From JAOABV01 sp039801465 (GTDB lineage: Bacteria > Hydrothermota > Tepidihabitantia > Tepidihabitantales > CAIPLT01), in NCBI GenBank assembly GCA_039801465.1, contig JBDRUT010000007.1, forward strand, positions 32,945 through 96,944: DNA of 64,000 bases, given 5' to 3'. The notes beneath the pieces are model-generated. The model saw nothing but the letters and a program-made list of their open reading frames with translations, was not told the DNA's origin and made no database searches. Position numbers and translations under genes: made by a program. Shown piece by piece: positions 1-9,477 of this stretch. Within the stretch, counting starts at the first letter, position 1, and each line of letters starts with the position of its first letter.

Positions 1-150
1 TAAACAAATCAATTCTGGTGAATATTTTGTGCCTAATGATATAGTTCTTTTCGTAAGAGGTGGAGGTGAAATAACTTGAGCACCTAAATTTTCTAAAAAG
101 TTCTTCAGCGCCAATGTATCGTAACCCAAATGAGGAAATGTTGCTTTCAT
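1..150 (-). CDS. Acyl-CoA dehydratase activase-related protein (DUF2229-like), 3' end outside window
   Basis: Partial gene: the first 50 codons are present and it runs off the left edge. The protein begins MKATFPHLGYDTLALKNFLE and continues with a PPPLTKRT segment and a YSPELICL segment. This opening (a glycine/hydrophobic strand, then a Cys in a PE-C context) resembles the DUF2229/HgdB-like proteins that accompany 2-hydroxyacyl-CoA dehydratase activases. Its ATG overlaps the TGA of the upstream gene in an ATGA junction, so the two are translationally coupled and probably form a pair of related subunits. The family link is inferred from the neighbour and from the N-terminal pattern; the catalytic region is not in the window. 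Confidence 0.6.
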   Translation of the reverse strand, partial: MKATFPHLGYDTLALKNFLENLGAQVISPPPLTKRTISLGTKYSPELICL

Positions 151-1058
151 ACTAAATAGTTTTTATTCGTTAAATGCTCGTTTTTTAATCTCTTAAAGAC
201 AATTTCAGAAAATGCTTCAATTCGAGTGACCAAGCCGGTTTTAGAGGTATGTTCATCAATGACAAGTTTTAGAAAAGGAATATTTTTGATTTGTGCTTCT
301 GAAGCCATTATTTCACATATTAAAGAATCCGGTCCACAACCGAATGAGATGATATTACAAATACCAGCAACTTTATCTAAATAGAATTGGAATGCATTAT
401 ATAATTCCCGTTCATAAATCCAACGGATATTTTTTGCAAAACCTTCTGAAGATTTTAATATGTTTTCTGGTAATGCTTCTTTTGTAGCAATTTCAAAGCC
501 CAAGGATTCAAAAGTTGAAATTATATCTTGGGCAATATACTCATCGCCTAAATTATAAAAATGACTTAAAAGTAAAATCTGTGGTTTGATTTGCTTATTG
601 GGCTCGTACTTTGAATCATATTTAAGATAGGGGAGGGCATTTTTTATTGCTTTTCTTGTTTGAAATAGATTCTTAGTTAATTTAAGACCAGTCAGAAAGT
701 GAGCGGTAATGAAATTATCTTTGATTTTTGGTGATAATATCCGACAAGATTTACCAACCTGAATTCGGGCAATATCAACAACGCCGATCATTTTCGGACA
801 AGCATAAAGTCCACGATTTAATTTAACAAATCTGGGTAAGAAAATAGCGTCAACCTGATTCTTCAATATCTCAATATGACCACAAATAATTTTTATTGGT
901 AGACATACTTCGCTGGAAACTTTTACTAATCCTTTTTCTAAAATTTGCTTATTGGTTTTAGGTGAAATAATTATCTTGATACCTAAACTCTGAAAAAACT
1001 GCTTCCAGAATTCGCCATATCGATAATAAAATAATGCGCGTGGAATTCCAATAGTCAT
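147..1058 (-). CDS. Acyl-CoA dehydratase activase-related protein (DUF2229 family)
   Basis: A 303-residue protein starting MTIGIPRALFYYRYGEFWK, the opening typical of DUF2229 proteins. These occur alone or fused to the BadF/HgdC ATPase that activates 2-hydroxyacyl-CoA dehydratases. Visible marks are a conserved Cys in SSEVCLPIK (about residue 52), a second in YACPKMIG (about 87), and a late ISFGCGPDSL segment (about 245) typical of iron-sulfur-bound HgdB-like folds. No ATPase domain is present, so it is a stand-alone accessory subunit. It overlaps the next gene downstream by 4 bp (ATGA). The exact substrate cannot be read from sequence. An ATP-dependent low-potential electron step would fit an anaerobe with Rnf. 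Confidence 0.7.
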   Translation of the reverse strand: MTIGIPRALFYYRYGEFWKQFFQSLGIKIIISPKTNKQILEKGLVKVSSEVCLPIKIICGHIEILKNQVDAIFLPRFVKLNRGLYACPKMIGVVDIARIQVGKSCRILSPKIKDNFITAHFLTGLKLTKNLFQTRKAIKNALPYLKYDSKYEPNKQIKPQILLLSHFYNLGDEYIAQDIISTFESLGFEIATKEALPENILKSSEGFAKNIRWIYERELYNAFQFYLDKVAGICNIISFGCGPDSLICEIMASEAQIKNIPFLKLVIDEHTSKTGLVTRIEAFSEIVFKRLKNEHLTNKNYLV

Positions 1059-2629
1059 TACTTAATTTTATACTCCATAGATAATATGTCAATACTTATC
1101 AAGATTGGGTTTTTAGATGGTTATGAGAATTAATAATCATTTTAACTACTAAAAATAATATTTTCGTCCTCGATTAGTTAGATTTTTGTAATAAGTATTT
1201 TGGTATTTGTTCAAAAGTAATTCTGGCACATATAAATAAATTTAAAATACCTTTGTTAGTTTTTGTATTGATTTGCATAAGAGTTAGAATCCAAAGACAA
1301 CAACTATATATTTTATATAAAATCAATAATTTTTTAGAAATTCCCGAATAGATGATCTAAGCAAAATGGTTAAGGCAATTAATATAAATAAAATCTTTCT
1401 CATAAATTCATCCGATTCCCTAAGAAAATTTATTTTTGTTGTTCTGTTAAAAACTTTTCTTTTCGAAATTTCCTTTTTTGATGCGGGAAGAAAGATCATT
1501 TAATGGAAGGAGGTGAGTAAAATAAGAAACAATACAAGAAATATTGATTAGCATCTCTCATACTTTATTGCATTATTGACCGAGTTGTAATCGCAAAATA
1601 GAATCTATTAAATTGGTTAAGATTAATTGGTCGGAGATGTTTTGATTTTAAAAATTTGTTTCTTCTTGTCTTGTTTATCGGGATTAAATAAGAATTCGTA
1701 AATTCGTCAAAAATAACCGGTCCAAAATATTAACTATTTCTGTTTCAATAAGTTATAATTTTAAGTCAAGACCCCTAGCCCTGGGCTAGCCCCTGCTTAG
1801 CCGATTGTTATCTCCTACTGGGCAGAGGATGTCGCATATGGGTATGGGTTAAAGGATTCTTTTTGGTTTAGATTGTAGAAAATTTTTTAACAAATATATA
1901 TTGAGAGAATGTCAGGCATTATTGAGAGTTTTTAATAGGTCTGCTTAGTAAGATGTTCTCTTGGATGGATGGTGAAAGATTGAGAAATTTATTGATAAGA
2001 TTGTTGCTTAAAATGTGTCAAAATATTATTGTAGAGAACTATGCAAAAGTCAATTTTCGTTAATGACCGAAATGGTTTTCTATTTATTAATTAATATTCG
2101 TTACCGAAGCGGTTATCAATTTTATAAATAAAAATCCGTATCGGATATCGGATGACTGAATCTGATACAGATAAAATGGTCTTTAATTAAATAAATATCC
2201 GTATCAGATGAATTATTAAATTTTCTTTGGTCTTTTGTGCCTTCAGTGGCTAAAAATAGACTGCAATTTTGTCATATTGGGAATAAATTCAAAATGCATT
2301 CTTTCCTTTGAACCTTGAACTTTTAAACCTTTGGATTTTATATTGACCTTTGAATTTTAACACTTTTGAACCTTATTTCTATCTTCAGTATTTTCCGGGG
2401 CAGTTTTTCACAACTCACTTATTATGACTATAGATGATTTGCCAGATTAAATTTTAGAAGATATCAAGAGTTTCAGGTTTAAAAATTTATATCTTTTGCC
2501 TACTAATTCTTTTCTATATTTAATATTGTGTGCAGATTAATAAAAATTTACTTATTCTTTGGTTAATGTAAATACCAGTTTTACTAAAAGCGAATGTATA
2601 AGTGTATTGGTTTGGGACACATTGCATTA
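1059..2629. other. Gene-free AT-rich region with degenerate repeats
   Basis: About 1.6 kb with no convincing coding frame on either strand. It holds a GC-rich perfect hairpin (1775-1789, CTAGCCC-T-GGGCTAG). There are degenerate direct repeats around 2055-2210 with the words CGTTA-CCGAA-GGTT and ATCCGTATC-GAT. A pyrimidine-rich simple-sequence stretch around 2300-2370 is built from variants of TTTGAACCTT. A Shine-Dalgarno-like GGAAGGAGGTGAG at about 1505 is not followed by an open frame. Confidence 0.6.
1775..1789. repeat. GC-rich perfect inverted repeat (CTAGCCC)
   Basis: CTAGCCC, a single T, then GGGCTAG: a perfect 7-bp stem in an otherwise very AT-rich spacer. Similar CTAG-containing GC islands occur at about 16589-16608 and 41646-41660, suggesting a dispersed non-coding element. 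No T-run follows, so it is not an obvious terminator. Confidence 0.6.
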
Positions 2630-2657
2630 TTGACTTTATTATTTTTTAATTTATAAT
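2630..2657 (+). promoter_or_regulatory. ndk promoter, probably leaderless
   Basis: TTGACT (2630-2635), a 16-bp spacer, then a perfect TATAAT (2652-2657). The GTG start of ndk lies 8 nt after the -10 box and no Shine-Dalgarno sequence precedes it, so the transcript should begin at or within a base or two of the start codon. Confidence 0.75.
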
Positions 2658-2665
2658 TAATCTTT

Positions 2666-3094
2666 GTGCAAAAGACACTTTTATTGATTAAACCCGATGC
2701 AGTAAAAAATAAACATATCGGTGAAATTATTAGTGAAATTGAAAAGGAATTTGAAATCTTAGATATTAAGTTTACCCGGTTGACAAAAACTCAAGCCAAA
2801 AGATTCTACGCAATTCATAAGAATAAAGACTTTTTTAATGGTCTTATTGATTTTATTACTTCTGGACCGGTTGTTGCATTACTTTTACAAGGTCATAATG
2901 TTCAAAATAAAGTTCGTCAGTTCATCGGTGACACTGACCCGAAAAAAGCAAAAGCAGGCACTATTAGAAATAAATTTGGTACATCCATTCAAAAGAATGC
3001 GGTGCATGCATCAAATCCATTAGAAAATCCGGAAAAAGAAATAAAATTCTTTTTTCCATATGTTAGGATTAAAAAACAAAGGAGACATAAATGA
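2666..3094 (+). CDS. ndk: Nucleoside diphosphate kinase
   Basis: A 142-residue protein, the normal length for NDK, which passes phosphate from ATP to other nucleoside diphosphates through a phosphohistidine. The N-terminus QKTLLLIKPDAVKN is the family signature, and the active-site block NAVHASNP places the phosphorylated His at residue 114. The usual HGSD is HASN here, a mild variation. The start is GTG, chosen because the reading frame and family alignment begin there and a strong promoter sits 8 nt upstream. There is no Shine-Dalgarno sequence. The stop overlaps the ATG of the following secreted protease gene (ATGA), and the AAAGGAG that serves that gene lies inside the last ndk codons, so the two are coupled. 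Confidence 0.95.
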   Translation: MQKTLLLIKPDAVKNKHIGEIISEIEKEFEILDIKFTRLTKTQAKRFYAIHKNKDFFNGLIDFITSGPVVALLLQGHNVQNKVRQFIGDTDPKKAKAGTIRNKFGTSIQKNAVHASNPLENPEKEIKFFFPYVRIKKQRRHK

Positions 3095-6000
3095 AAAAAA
3101 TTGCATTATCTGTTGTTATAATAGCAATTTATTGTCCGATAATTTTTGCTGGTTCATTTGTCAAAACATTAAGTTTTTCACCCACAGACATTAAAATTGA
3201 ACAGATTGAGAGTTATCATTTAGTCCAGTTGAAAGGAACTTTACCTTATCAAATCCCAGGTGCACCAATTGTGCCGGTTGCGATATACAATGCGCTTGTT
3301 CCAGCAAATGCAACTATTACTGAAATTAAAGTCCGAGCAATCACAGAACATCCGATTGATGGTAATTATATTTTATATCCAAGCCAAGAACCAAAACCAA
3401 TTAGTTATCAAGGAGAAGTTTTATTTACTGAACCTAATCAAGCAATATATCACTCTGCTTCAGTTTATCCAGCAAAAATAGTTGATTATACTTCTACTGG
3501 AACCAAGAGTGGTTATCGCATCGCAAGTTTTGCTGTCTTCCCAATCCGATATTATCCACAAATCCAGAAATTAAGTTTGATTACAAATCTATCCTTAGAA
3601 TTTATTTATGAAGAGAACAAAGTACTGGCTGAACCAATAACAATCAAACAAAAGGAGATTTTTTCTCAAGATGTGAGAAGTCTGATCATAAATCCTGAAG
3701 ATATCGAACGGTTTTCACCACCAGATAATTTCATTGAACAGAATGAGATTGATTGTATTATAATTACCAGTGATGTTCTATCAAGTAATTTTCAATCGTT
3801 AATCGAATGGCATAATAAGAAAGGTTTTAGAACTGAAGTCAGAACAACATCTTGGATTACAAGTAATTATTCTGGACGCGACCAACAAGAAAAGATTAGA
3901 AATTTTATTCGAGATTATTTTAATACTCGTGGATTAAAATGGGTGATTTTAGCCGGTGATAATGCTGTTGTGCCAGCAAGAAGAGCGCGGGCTATTGTCG
4001 GAACTGAAACTGGTAATATTCCGGCTGATTTGTATTATGCGGATTTACAATGGTCTTGGGATGGCAATAATAATAATATCTTCGGAGAAACGACCGATAC
4101 CGTTGATTTCTTTGCTGATGTATATGTTGGACGGTTATCAGTTGATAATGCTACTGAAATCACTAATAATATCGATAAAATATTTACTTACGAAAAAAAT
4201 CCTGACTCTACTTATCTCAAGAGAATCTTGTTACCCGCAGCATATCTTTGGGATAATTATAACCATATGTTATCACAAGATTCAATCGAAAGGATTACTC
4301 CGCTTGATTGGATTGACCGAAAGATAAATCTTGGTCAAAACGATGCTTTGCGCTATTTAGTAAGAGATTCTATAAATAATGGTTTTGGTTTTGCACATTT
4401 AGTGGGCCATGGTGATAATGTCGGCGTTTATATTTATAACAGTGCTCAATATAATACTTCTGACCCGGCAACTCAAACCAATTCCACAAAACTGGTCATT
4501 GTTAATTCTATTGCTTGTTATCCGGGTAATTTTGAATATAGTGATTGCTTAGCTGAAAGAATGATGAATGTGTCCAATTGTGCGGTTGCGGTGATGATGA
4601 ATTCAAGATATGGATGGGGCACTCCACCAGTTATCGGGCCTTCTGAATTATTGGACATTGCATTTTATGATTTCTTTTTTACTCGGGACTCGAGTTTAAT
4701 TGGTTCTTGTCATAGCGCAGCCAAAGATGCATATCGTTATTTTGCTGAATCACAACAAGTTTGGCGATGGTGTGTTTTTGAATTAAATTTATTTGGCGAC
4801 CCATTGCTTCCGATGTGGCGTAATACGCCAAGACAAATTCAAATCTCAAGACCTGATACCATTCAAACCGGACCGCAAACAATAACAGTTAATGTCACGC
4901 AAAATGGCGTTCCAATCAGTAATGTTATTGTCGGCTTATATAAAAATGGCGAAGTTTGGAAACGTGGTAAAACAAACACAAATGGACAAGTTAGTATTCT
5001 CGTTAATCCTAACACACCGGGCAAAATGTACATTACTGCAACCGGCGCAAATTGTTATCCCAAAGAAGATAGTGTGATAGTTGTATCTGGAACACCAATG
5101 CCTTACATAACATTAGATAGTTTAACATTAGGCGCAGTCAATGCAAGTCAAACAGTAAATTTTTATGCGATAATCGTTAATACAGGTAATGCTTCAGCGA
5201 CAAATACAATCGGAAAATTAAGAACAAACAGTAATTATATTACGATAATTGACTCAGTATCAAATTATGGTACAATTGCAGCTGGTGCTCAATCAGTTGG
5301 TGATTTATATACTTTTTATGTTGCCAATAATACACCTTCAGGGACACAAATTCCTTTTACATTAAATATTACTTCTGACCAAAATACTTGGAATTTTAAT
5401 TTTAATGTTTTAGTAGGACAGGCACCTCAACCAGGAATGATTGCGGCAAATCATGATACGGGATATTGTTTATTGACTGTAACTGCATTAGGAAGTATTG
5501 GTTATACTAATCCTGCAGAAAAAATTGGTTCTGGATTTCGCTATCCTAAGTCATCAGTAAGTACATTGTACTATAGTTCAATGTTATTAGGTAATTCATC
5601 ATCTTATGTTGTCGACCGCTTCTATGGACAACCCGCGACCAGCTTAAATCAAGATTGGAGTCTTGTGGAAAGTTTAAGATTTGTTATACCGCCAAGTTAT
5701 GGACATCAACATCTTCAAGCGAGTTATTCCGATGCTGCGCATCCATCACCTAAAGGTATTAAAGTGATTCAGAACAGTTATTCGTTATCTGATAGCCGAT
5801 ATGATGATTTTGTAATTTTAGTCTTTGAGTACCAAAATACTTCTGCGACAACTATTAATAATCTTTATTCTGGCATTATCAGTGATTTTGATGTTAAGCC
5901 TGAAAGTTCAACAACTGATATTGCTCGTAGTGATGTCAATCGTCGCGCTGTTTATATGAGAAGGGCAGTAACTCAAAATCCAACTGTCGGGATGAAACTG

Positions 6001-6585
6001 TTATATCCGACAACTGCAGCAAATCTCACTTGTATTGACCATGCAATCTATGTTTATCCTGATTCTGCTATGAACGAAAATATGAAATATCGAATTCTCA
6101 ATGGCGGAATAAATCTGCCTCAATCTAACCGCACTTATGATTGGTCAATTGCTCTTTCTACCGGACCGTTCAGTTTAGCACCGTCGCAAACCTATCGTGT
6201 TGCTTATGCATTTGTTGGCGGAAGTAGTGAAGCCGAATTTCTTGCTAACTGCGATTCAGCACAAGCCTGGTTTGATAATTATGTTGGTATTACTGAATCT
6301 CAAGACAAATCTCTGATTATTAGACCAAGAATCGATTTTTCAATTATACCTAATATCAGTGCAAGAATAAACAAAATTGCTTATCAGATTCCAGAACCTG
6401 GCAGACTTACAATAAGAATCTATGACATCTCTGGTAAATTACACGCTGAATTATTTGATAATTATATTAAGTCCAGTTCAGGAATAATTGAACCAAAAAT
6501 CAAACAATTGCCTAGTGGCGTATACTTTATTAAAATGGCAACAGCACACGAAAACATAACTAAGAAATTTTTGGTAATTGAATAA
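3091..6585 (+). CDS. Secreted gingipain-type (C25) cysteine protease with T9SS sorting domain
   Basis: A 1164-residue secreted protein. Residues 1-20 (MKKIALSVVIIAIYCPIIFA) form a signal peptide. An N-terminal beta-rich prodomain-like region precedes the C25 peptidase domain (about residues 220-590). That domain carries the catalytic His440 in LVGHGDN and Cys476 in SIACYPGNF, followed by AVAVMMNSRYGWGTP as in gingipains. Ig-like and beta-sandwich regions follow. The last 70 residues (LTIRIYDISGK ... LPSGVYFIKM ... KKFLVIE) are a type A T9SS sorting domain, so the protein is exported across the outer membrane and probably anchored or released there. It is translationally coupled to ndk and followed 39 bp later by cassette I, but the functional link is unknown. 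Substrate specificity (Arg or Lys) cannot be told. Confidence 0.88.
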   Translation: MKKIALSVVIIAIYCPIIFAGSFVKTLSFSPTDIKIEQIESYHLVQLKGTLPYQIPGAPIVPVAIYNALVPANATITEIKVRAITEHPIDGNYILYPSQEPKPISYQGEVLFTEPNQAIYHSASVYPAKIVDYTSTGTKSGYRIASFAVFPIRYYPQIQKLSLITNLSLEFIYEENKVLAEPITIKQKEIFSQDVRSLIINPEDIERFSPPDNFIEQNEIDCIIITSDVLSSNFQSLIEWHNKKGFRTEVRTTSWITSNYSGRDQQEKIRNFIRDYFNTRGLKWVILAGDNAVVPARRARAIVGTETGNIPADLYYADLQWSWDGNNNNIFGETTDTVDFFADVYVGRLSVDNATEITNNIDKIFTYEKNPDSTYLKRILLPAAYLWDNYNHMLSQDSIERITPLDWIDRKINLGQNDALRYLVRDSINNGFGFAHLVGHGDNVGVYIYNSAQYNTSDPATQTNSTKLVIVNSIACYPGNFEYSDCLAERMMNVSNCAVAVMMNSRYGWGTPPVIGPSELLDIAFYDFFFTRDSSLIGSCHSAAKDAYRYFAESQQVWRWCVFELNLFGDPLLPMWRNTPRQIQISRPDTIQTGPQTITVNVTQNGVPISNVIVGLYKNGEVWKRGKTNTNGQVSILVNPNTPGKMYITATGANCYPKEDSVIVVSGTPMPYITLDSLTLGAVNASQTVNFYAIIVNTGNASATNTIGKLRTNSNYITIIDSVSNYGTIAAGAQSVGDLYTFYVANNTPSGTQIPFTLNITSDQNTWNFNFNVLVGQAPQPGMIAANHDTGYCLLTVTALGSIGYTNPAEKIGSGFRYPKSSVSTLYYSSMLLGNSSSYVVDRFYGQPATSLNQDWSLVESLRFVIPPSYGHQHLQASYSDAAHPSPKGIKVIQNSYSLSDSRYDDFVILVFEYQNTSATTINNLYSGIISDFDVKPESSTTDIARSDVNRRAVYMRRAVTQNPTVGMKLLYPTTAANLTCIDHAIYVYPDSAMNENMKYRILNGGINLPQSNRTYDWSIALSTGPFSLAPSQTYRVAYAFVGGSSEAEFLANCDSAQAWFDNYVGITESQDKSLIIRPRIDFSIIPNISARINKIAYQIPEPGRLTIRIYDISGKLHAELFDNYIKSSSGIIEPKIKQLPSGVYFIKMATAHENITKKFLVIE

Positions 6586-6624
6586 TAATGTCGTCGATAA
6601 AAGTAATAACTCGCTTTTAACTAA

Positions 6625-7830
6625 ATGATAACATTTCGAATAAAAATCTGGCAAATATTTTTGTTTGTATTGCTGATAAACCTATTTCTTGGCTTGAACA
6701 CAATCTATGCTGAAGAAAATGTGCCTGCGAACCTGAACGCATTTGACCGACCGAATGACGCGGGTAAAGCAATTGTTGTTCAATGGCAGACAATTCCTGC
6801 AGACACGATTGGCTCAAATAATTTTATCGGCTACGAGATTTACCGTTCAGAGAATGAACAAGGTCCATTTGAAGCAATTGGTGCTGCCTTAAAGGGTTCT
6901 GGTCAATATGAAGACCAAACTACGATTGATGGTAGAAAATATTATTATTATGTCAAAGCAATATTTAAAGATACTGTTTTCTCTTCAACGGTTATTGGTC
7001 CAGTGACTTCAAAAGCGCAATGGTTTAATACAGCTCGAATCAATGTACTCATATTTACAATTATTATATGCTTTCTTGTCGTTTGGTATATTGAACGCGC
7101 AAAGAAAGGTGATAAATTATTTGTACGAAGGATAAGCGGTCTTGATGCAATTGACGATGCAGTCGGCAGAGCAACTGAAATGGGGCGGCCAATTCTATTT
7201 TCTTTCGGGTTGGGCACACTTACTGATGTTGTAACAATCTCGGCTCTTTCCATCTTAGGGAAGATTGCCAAGAAATCTGCTGAATATCAAACTAAACTAT
7301 TGGTTCCCAATTATGACCCAATTGTAATGACTGCGGCTCAAGAAACGGTTAAACAGTCTTATTTAGAAGCCGGTCGACCGGATTTATACAATGAAAACAA
7401 CTTACCGTTTTTGACTACTGACCAGTTTGGCTATGCGGCTGGCGTTGATGGTATAATGTTAAGAGAAAAACCCGGCGCGGTATTTTGGCAAGGATATTTT
7501 TTTGCTGAAGCATTAATTATGGCAGAAACTGCCCACACAATTGGTGCGATTCAAATTGCGGGCACAACAGCAATTACTCAACTACCATTCTTTATTGCTT
7601 CCTGCGATTATACTCTGATTGGCGAAGAAATGTTTGCTGCATCGTGCTACTTGAAACCTGACCCGCAAATGCTGGGTAGTCTTAAAGGCGAAGATACTGC
7701 TAAAGCAATTATTATGATAATTTTTGTTTGTCTTGTGGTCATTGCAACTATAGGTGCAATACTTGCAAAACCAATGCCAATTATTAATCAAATTTCTGAG
7801 CAGTTACAAAACTGGTTTACCGCAAGATAA
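6625..7830 (+). CDS. Cassette I protein A1: FN3-like plus DUF6754 membrane protein
   Basis: A 401-residue membrane protein with an N-terminal signal/anchor (8-28). A fibronectin-III-like domain follows (about 33-128, with NLNAFDRPNDAGKAIVVQW and YYYYVKAI strands), then a TM helix (about 139-157) and a basic stretch (ERAKKGDKLFVRR). Next is a conserved DUF6754 region (about 165-350), and a final TM helix lies near 358-380. By the positive-inside rule the FN3 domain faces the periplasm and DUF6754 the cytoplasm. Conserved blocks are GRATEMGRPI, AQETVKQSY--AGRPD, GIMLREKPGA and IASCDYTLIGEE. Its paralogue A2 at 56331 is very similar throughout. It is the first gene of an A-B-C-D cassette. No biochemical function is known to me. 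No clear Shine-Dalgarno sequence precedes the ATG. Confidence 0.8.
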   Translation: MITFRIKIWQIFLFVLLINLFLGLNTIYAEENVPANLNAFDRPNDAGKAIVVQWQTIPADTIGSNNFIGYEIYRSENEQGPFEAIGAALKGSGQYEDQTTIDGRKYYYYVKAIFKDTVFSSTVIGPVTSKAQWFNTARINVLIFTIIICFLVVWYIERAKKGDKLFVRRISGLDAIDDAVGRATEMGRPILFSFGLGTLTDVVTISALSILGKIAKKSAEYQTKLLVPNYDPIVMTAAQETVKQSYLEAGRPDLYNENNLPFLTTDQFGYAAGVDGIMLREKPGAVFWQGYFFAEALIMAETAHTIGAIQIAGTTAITQLPFFIASCDYTLIGEEMFAASCYLKPDPQMLGSLKGEDTAKAIIMIIFVCLVVIATIGAILAKPMPIINQISEQLQNWFTAR

Positions 7831-7857
7831 TATTATGAAATTGAAAAGGTAAAAATT

Positions 7858-8559
7858 ATGAGAAATCAACTACCTTTAATTATAGTTTTTTTAACAGGTG
7901 TTTTACTAATCGTTACCTTTTTTATTCCACACGAGCCGTTTGGTAGTTTAGAACAGAGATTTTTAGTCTGGTTTTCGATTGTTTCTGGTTTTACGATGCT
8001 ACTTGGTTTGGATAGTCTTACTCGATATCATTTGATAAAGATTCGTGATAAAGCCAGCGGTTGGGCATATAGTATTGTTTTACTTGTCGGACTATTTTTA
8101 ACTTTAGGTTTAGGATTTTATTCTTGGGCAAGATATCAAAGTCCTTTTACGCTCGGGTCGCCTTTTATGTATCTTTATACATATATCATCATTCCACTCC
8201 AAGCCACAATGTTTGCACTCTTAGCATTCTTTATTGCATCTGCGGCGTATCGCGCATTTCGTGCGCGAACTTCAGAAGCAACAATGCTTTTAGTTGCTGC
8301 GGCATTAGTAATGCTGGGAAGAGTTCCTTTAGGTGGCTGGCTCTGGCAGAAGATAGTTGATTTGGTCGATTTAATACCCGGCACAAATCTGGCGGGATTA
8401 AAGAATTTAGAAATCTTTGCTCGCATTAATGACTGGATTATGGATATTCCTCAAACTGCAGCCAAACGCGGTATTTATATTGGTATTGTCTTAGGTGGCA
8501 TTGCAATGTCAATCAGAATTATTCTTGGAATTGAACGGTCATATACCTCAGGTTCATAA
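7858..8559 (+). CDS. Cassette I protein B1: multi-pass membrane protein of unknown function
   Basis: A 233-residue protein with about six predicted transmembrane helices. The strongest family blocks, shared with B2 at 55654, are ATMFALLAFFIASAAYRAF followed by RARTSEATMLL (about residues 120-147), an MLGRVPLGGW turn, and a C-terminal TAAKRGIYIGI--ILGIER segment. The AYRAFRARTSEAT stretch is basic and lies between two helices, so it is likely a cytoplasmic loop that contacts A or C. The gene starts 27 bp after A1, with a weak AAAGGT upstream of the ATG. I do not recognise a named family. The two paralogues differ mainly by a roughly 14-residue insertion before the C-terminal block in this copy. 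Confidence 0.75.
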   Translation: MRNQLPLIIVFLTGVLLIVTFFIPHEPFGSLEQRFLVWFSIVSGFTMLLGLDSLTRYHLIKIRDKASGWAYSIVLLVGLFLTLGLGFYSWARYQSPFTLGSPFMYLYTYIIIPLQATMFALLAFFIASAAYRAFRARTSEATMLLVAAALVMLGRVPLGGWLWQKIVDLVDLIPGTNLAGLKNLEIFARINDWIMDIPQTAAKRGIYIGIVLGGIAMSIRIILGIERSYTSGS

Positions 8560-8634
8560 GAATTAGTTATGATATTAGGATGTCGTCATAAAGAAAAGTT
8601 AATAGCAACTGTCTATTATCAGTGGTAAATATAT

Positions 8635-9477
8635 ATGAAATTCTGGGAAAAATTAGGTTCTATTGACCGACGCATAATTTATACAATAATTTTATTGGCT
8701 GTAGCCGTTCCCTTGTTATTAAAAATTGTTATGCCGATACGCATTTCCGAAACTGTTCGTAATGCGTTTAATTCGATTGAACAATTGCCACCGGGTTCTG
8801 TGGTAATGATTTCAATTGATTATGATGCAGCATCCGAACCAGAATTACAACCAATGTTAATTGCAATTTTAAGGCATTGTTTTAAGAAAGACCTGAAAGT
8901 TATCCTAATGGGACATTGGGCATTAGGCTTACCTTTAGGCGAAATTGCACTTAATAGAGTTGCTGCAGAATATAATAAAAAATATGGTGAAGACTATGTA
9001 AATTTAGGTTACCGTCCTGGTTATACCGCATTAATTGTTGGCATTGGACGAGAAATCCGCGATTTTTTCTCTACGGATTATCGTAATGTTCCAATTGATA
9101 GTTTTTCATTTATGAGAAAAATTCATAATTATCAAGATATTAGTCTTTTAGTTGGTTTAGAAGCCGGTGCAACTGGAGATGCTTGGGTGCTTTATGCTGG
9201 TGGAAGATTTCAACAGAAGATGTTCTTTGGTGCAACTGGAGTTGTCGCACCTGACCTTTATCCTTATTTGCAATCTAATCAGATAACTGGTCTTATCTCT
9301 GGATTGCAAGGCGCAGCAGAATATGAGACATTAGTTAAAAAAATTGGAACAGGAACATTAGGTATGCCAACACAATCTGTAGTTCACGGACTAATAATTC
9401 TCTTTATCATATTAGGCAATATCAGTTACTTTGTCTTAAGACGAAGAACTAAAAAAGGAAAGGTGCAAATTGAATAA
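8635..9477 (+). CDS. Cassette I protein C1: bitopic membrane protein with large exposed domain
   Basis: A 280-residue protein with one TM helix near the N-terminus (about 14-34, after the basic IDRR) and one near the C-terminus (about 249-270, followed by RRRTKKGK). The 210-residue middle part should therefore be periplasmic. Shared with C2 are ISIDYDAASEPELQPM-IAILRH (acidic strand then helix), a GIGREI segment, an NYQDISLLV segment, and ATGVVAPDLYPYL--QITGLISGLQGAAEYE near the end. The IDYD and EPEL acidic cluster could bind metal or a ligand, but this is a guess. No named family is recognised. Its 3' end (9418-9475) is followed immediately by a degenerate second copy of the same 58 bp. Confidence 0.75.
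   Translation: MKFWEKLGSIDRRIIYTIILLAVAVPLLLKIVMPIRISETVRNAFNSIEQLPPGSVVMISIDYDAASEPELQPMLIAILRHCFKKDLKVILMGHWALGLPLGEIALNRVAAEYNKKYGEDYVNLGYRPGYTALIVGIGREIRDFFSTDYRNVPIDSFSFMRKIHNYQDISLLVGLEAGATGDAWVLYAGGRFQQKMFFGATGVVAPDLYPYLQSNQITGLISGLQGAAEYETLVKKIGTGTLGMPTQSVVHGLIILFIILGNISYFVLRRRTKKGKVQIE

Noticed and set aside
1500..1560. Decayed third copy of the orphan family (GGAAGGAGGTGAG leader)
   Set aside because: Only the ribosome-site-like bases match; the following sequence does not reproduce the RR-EKWD coding pattern.
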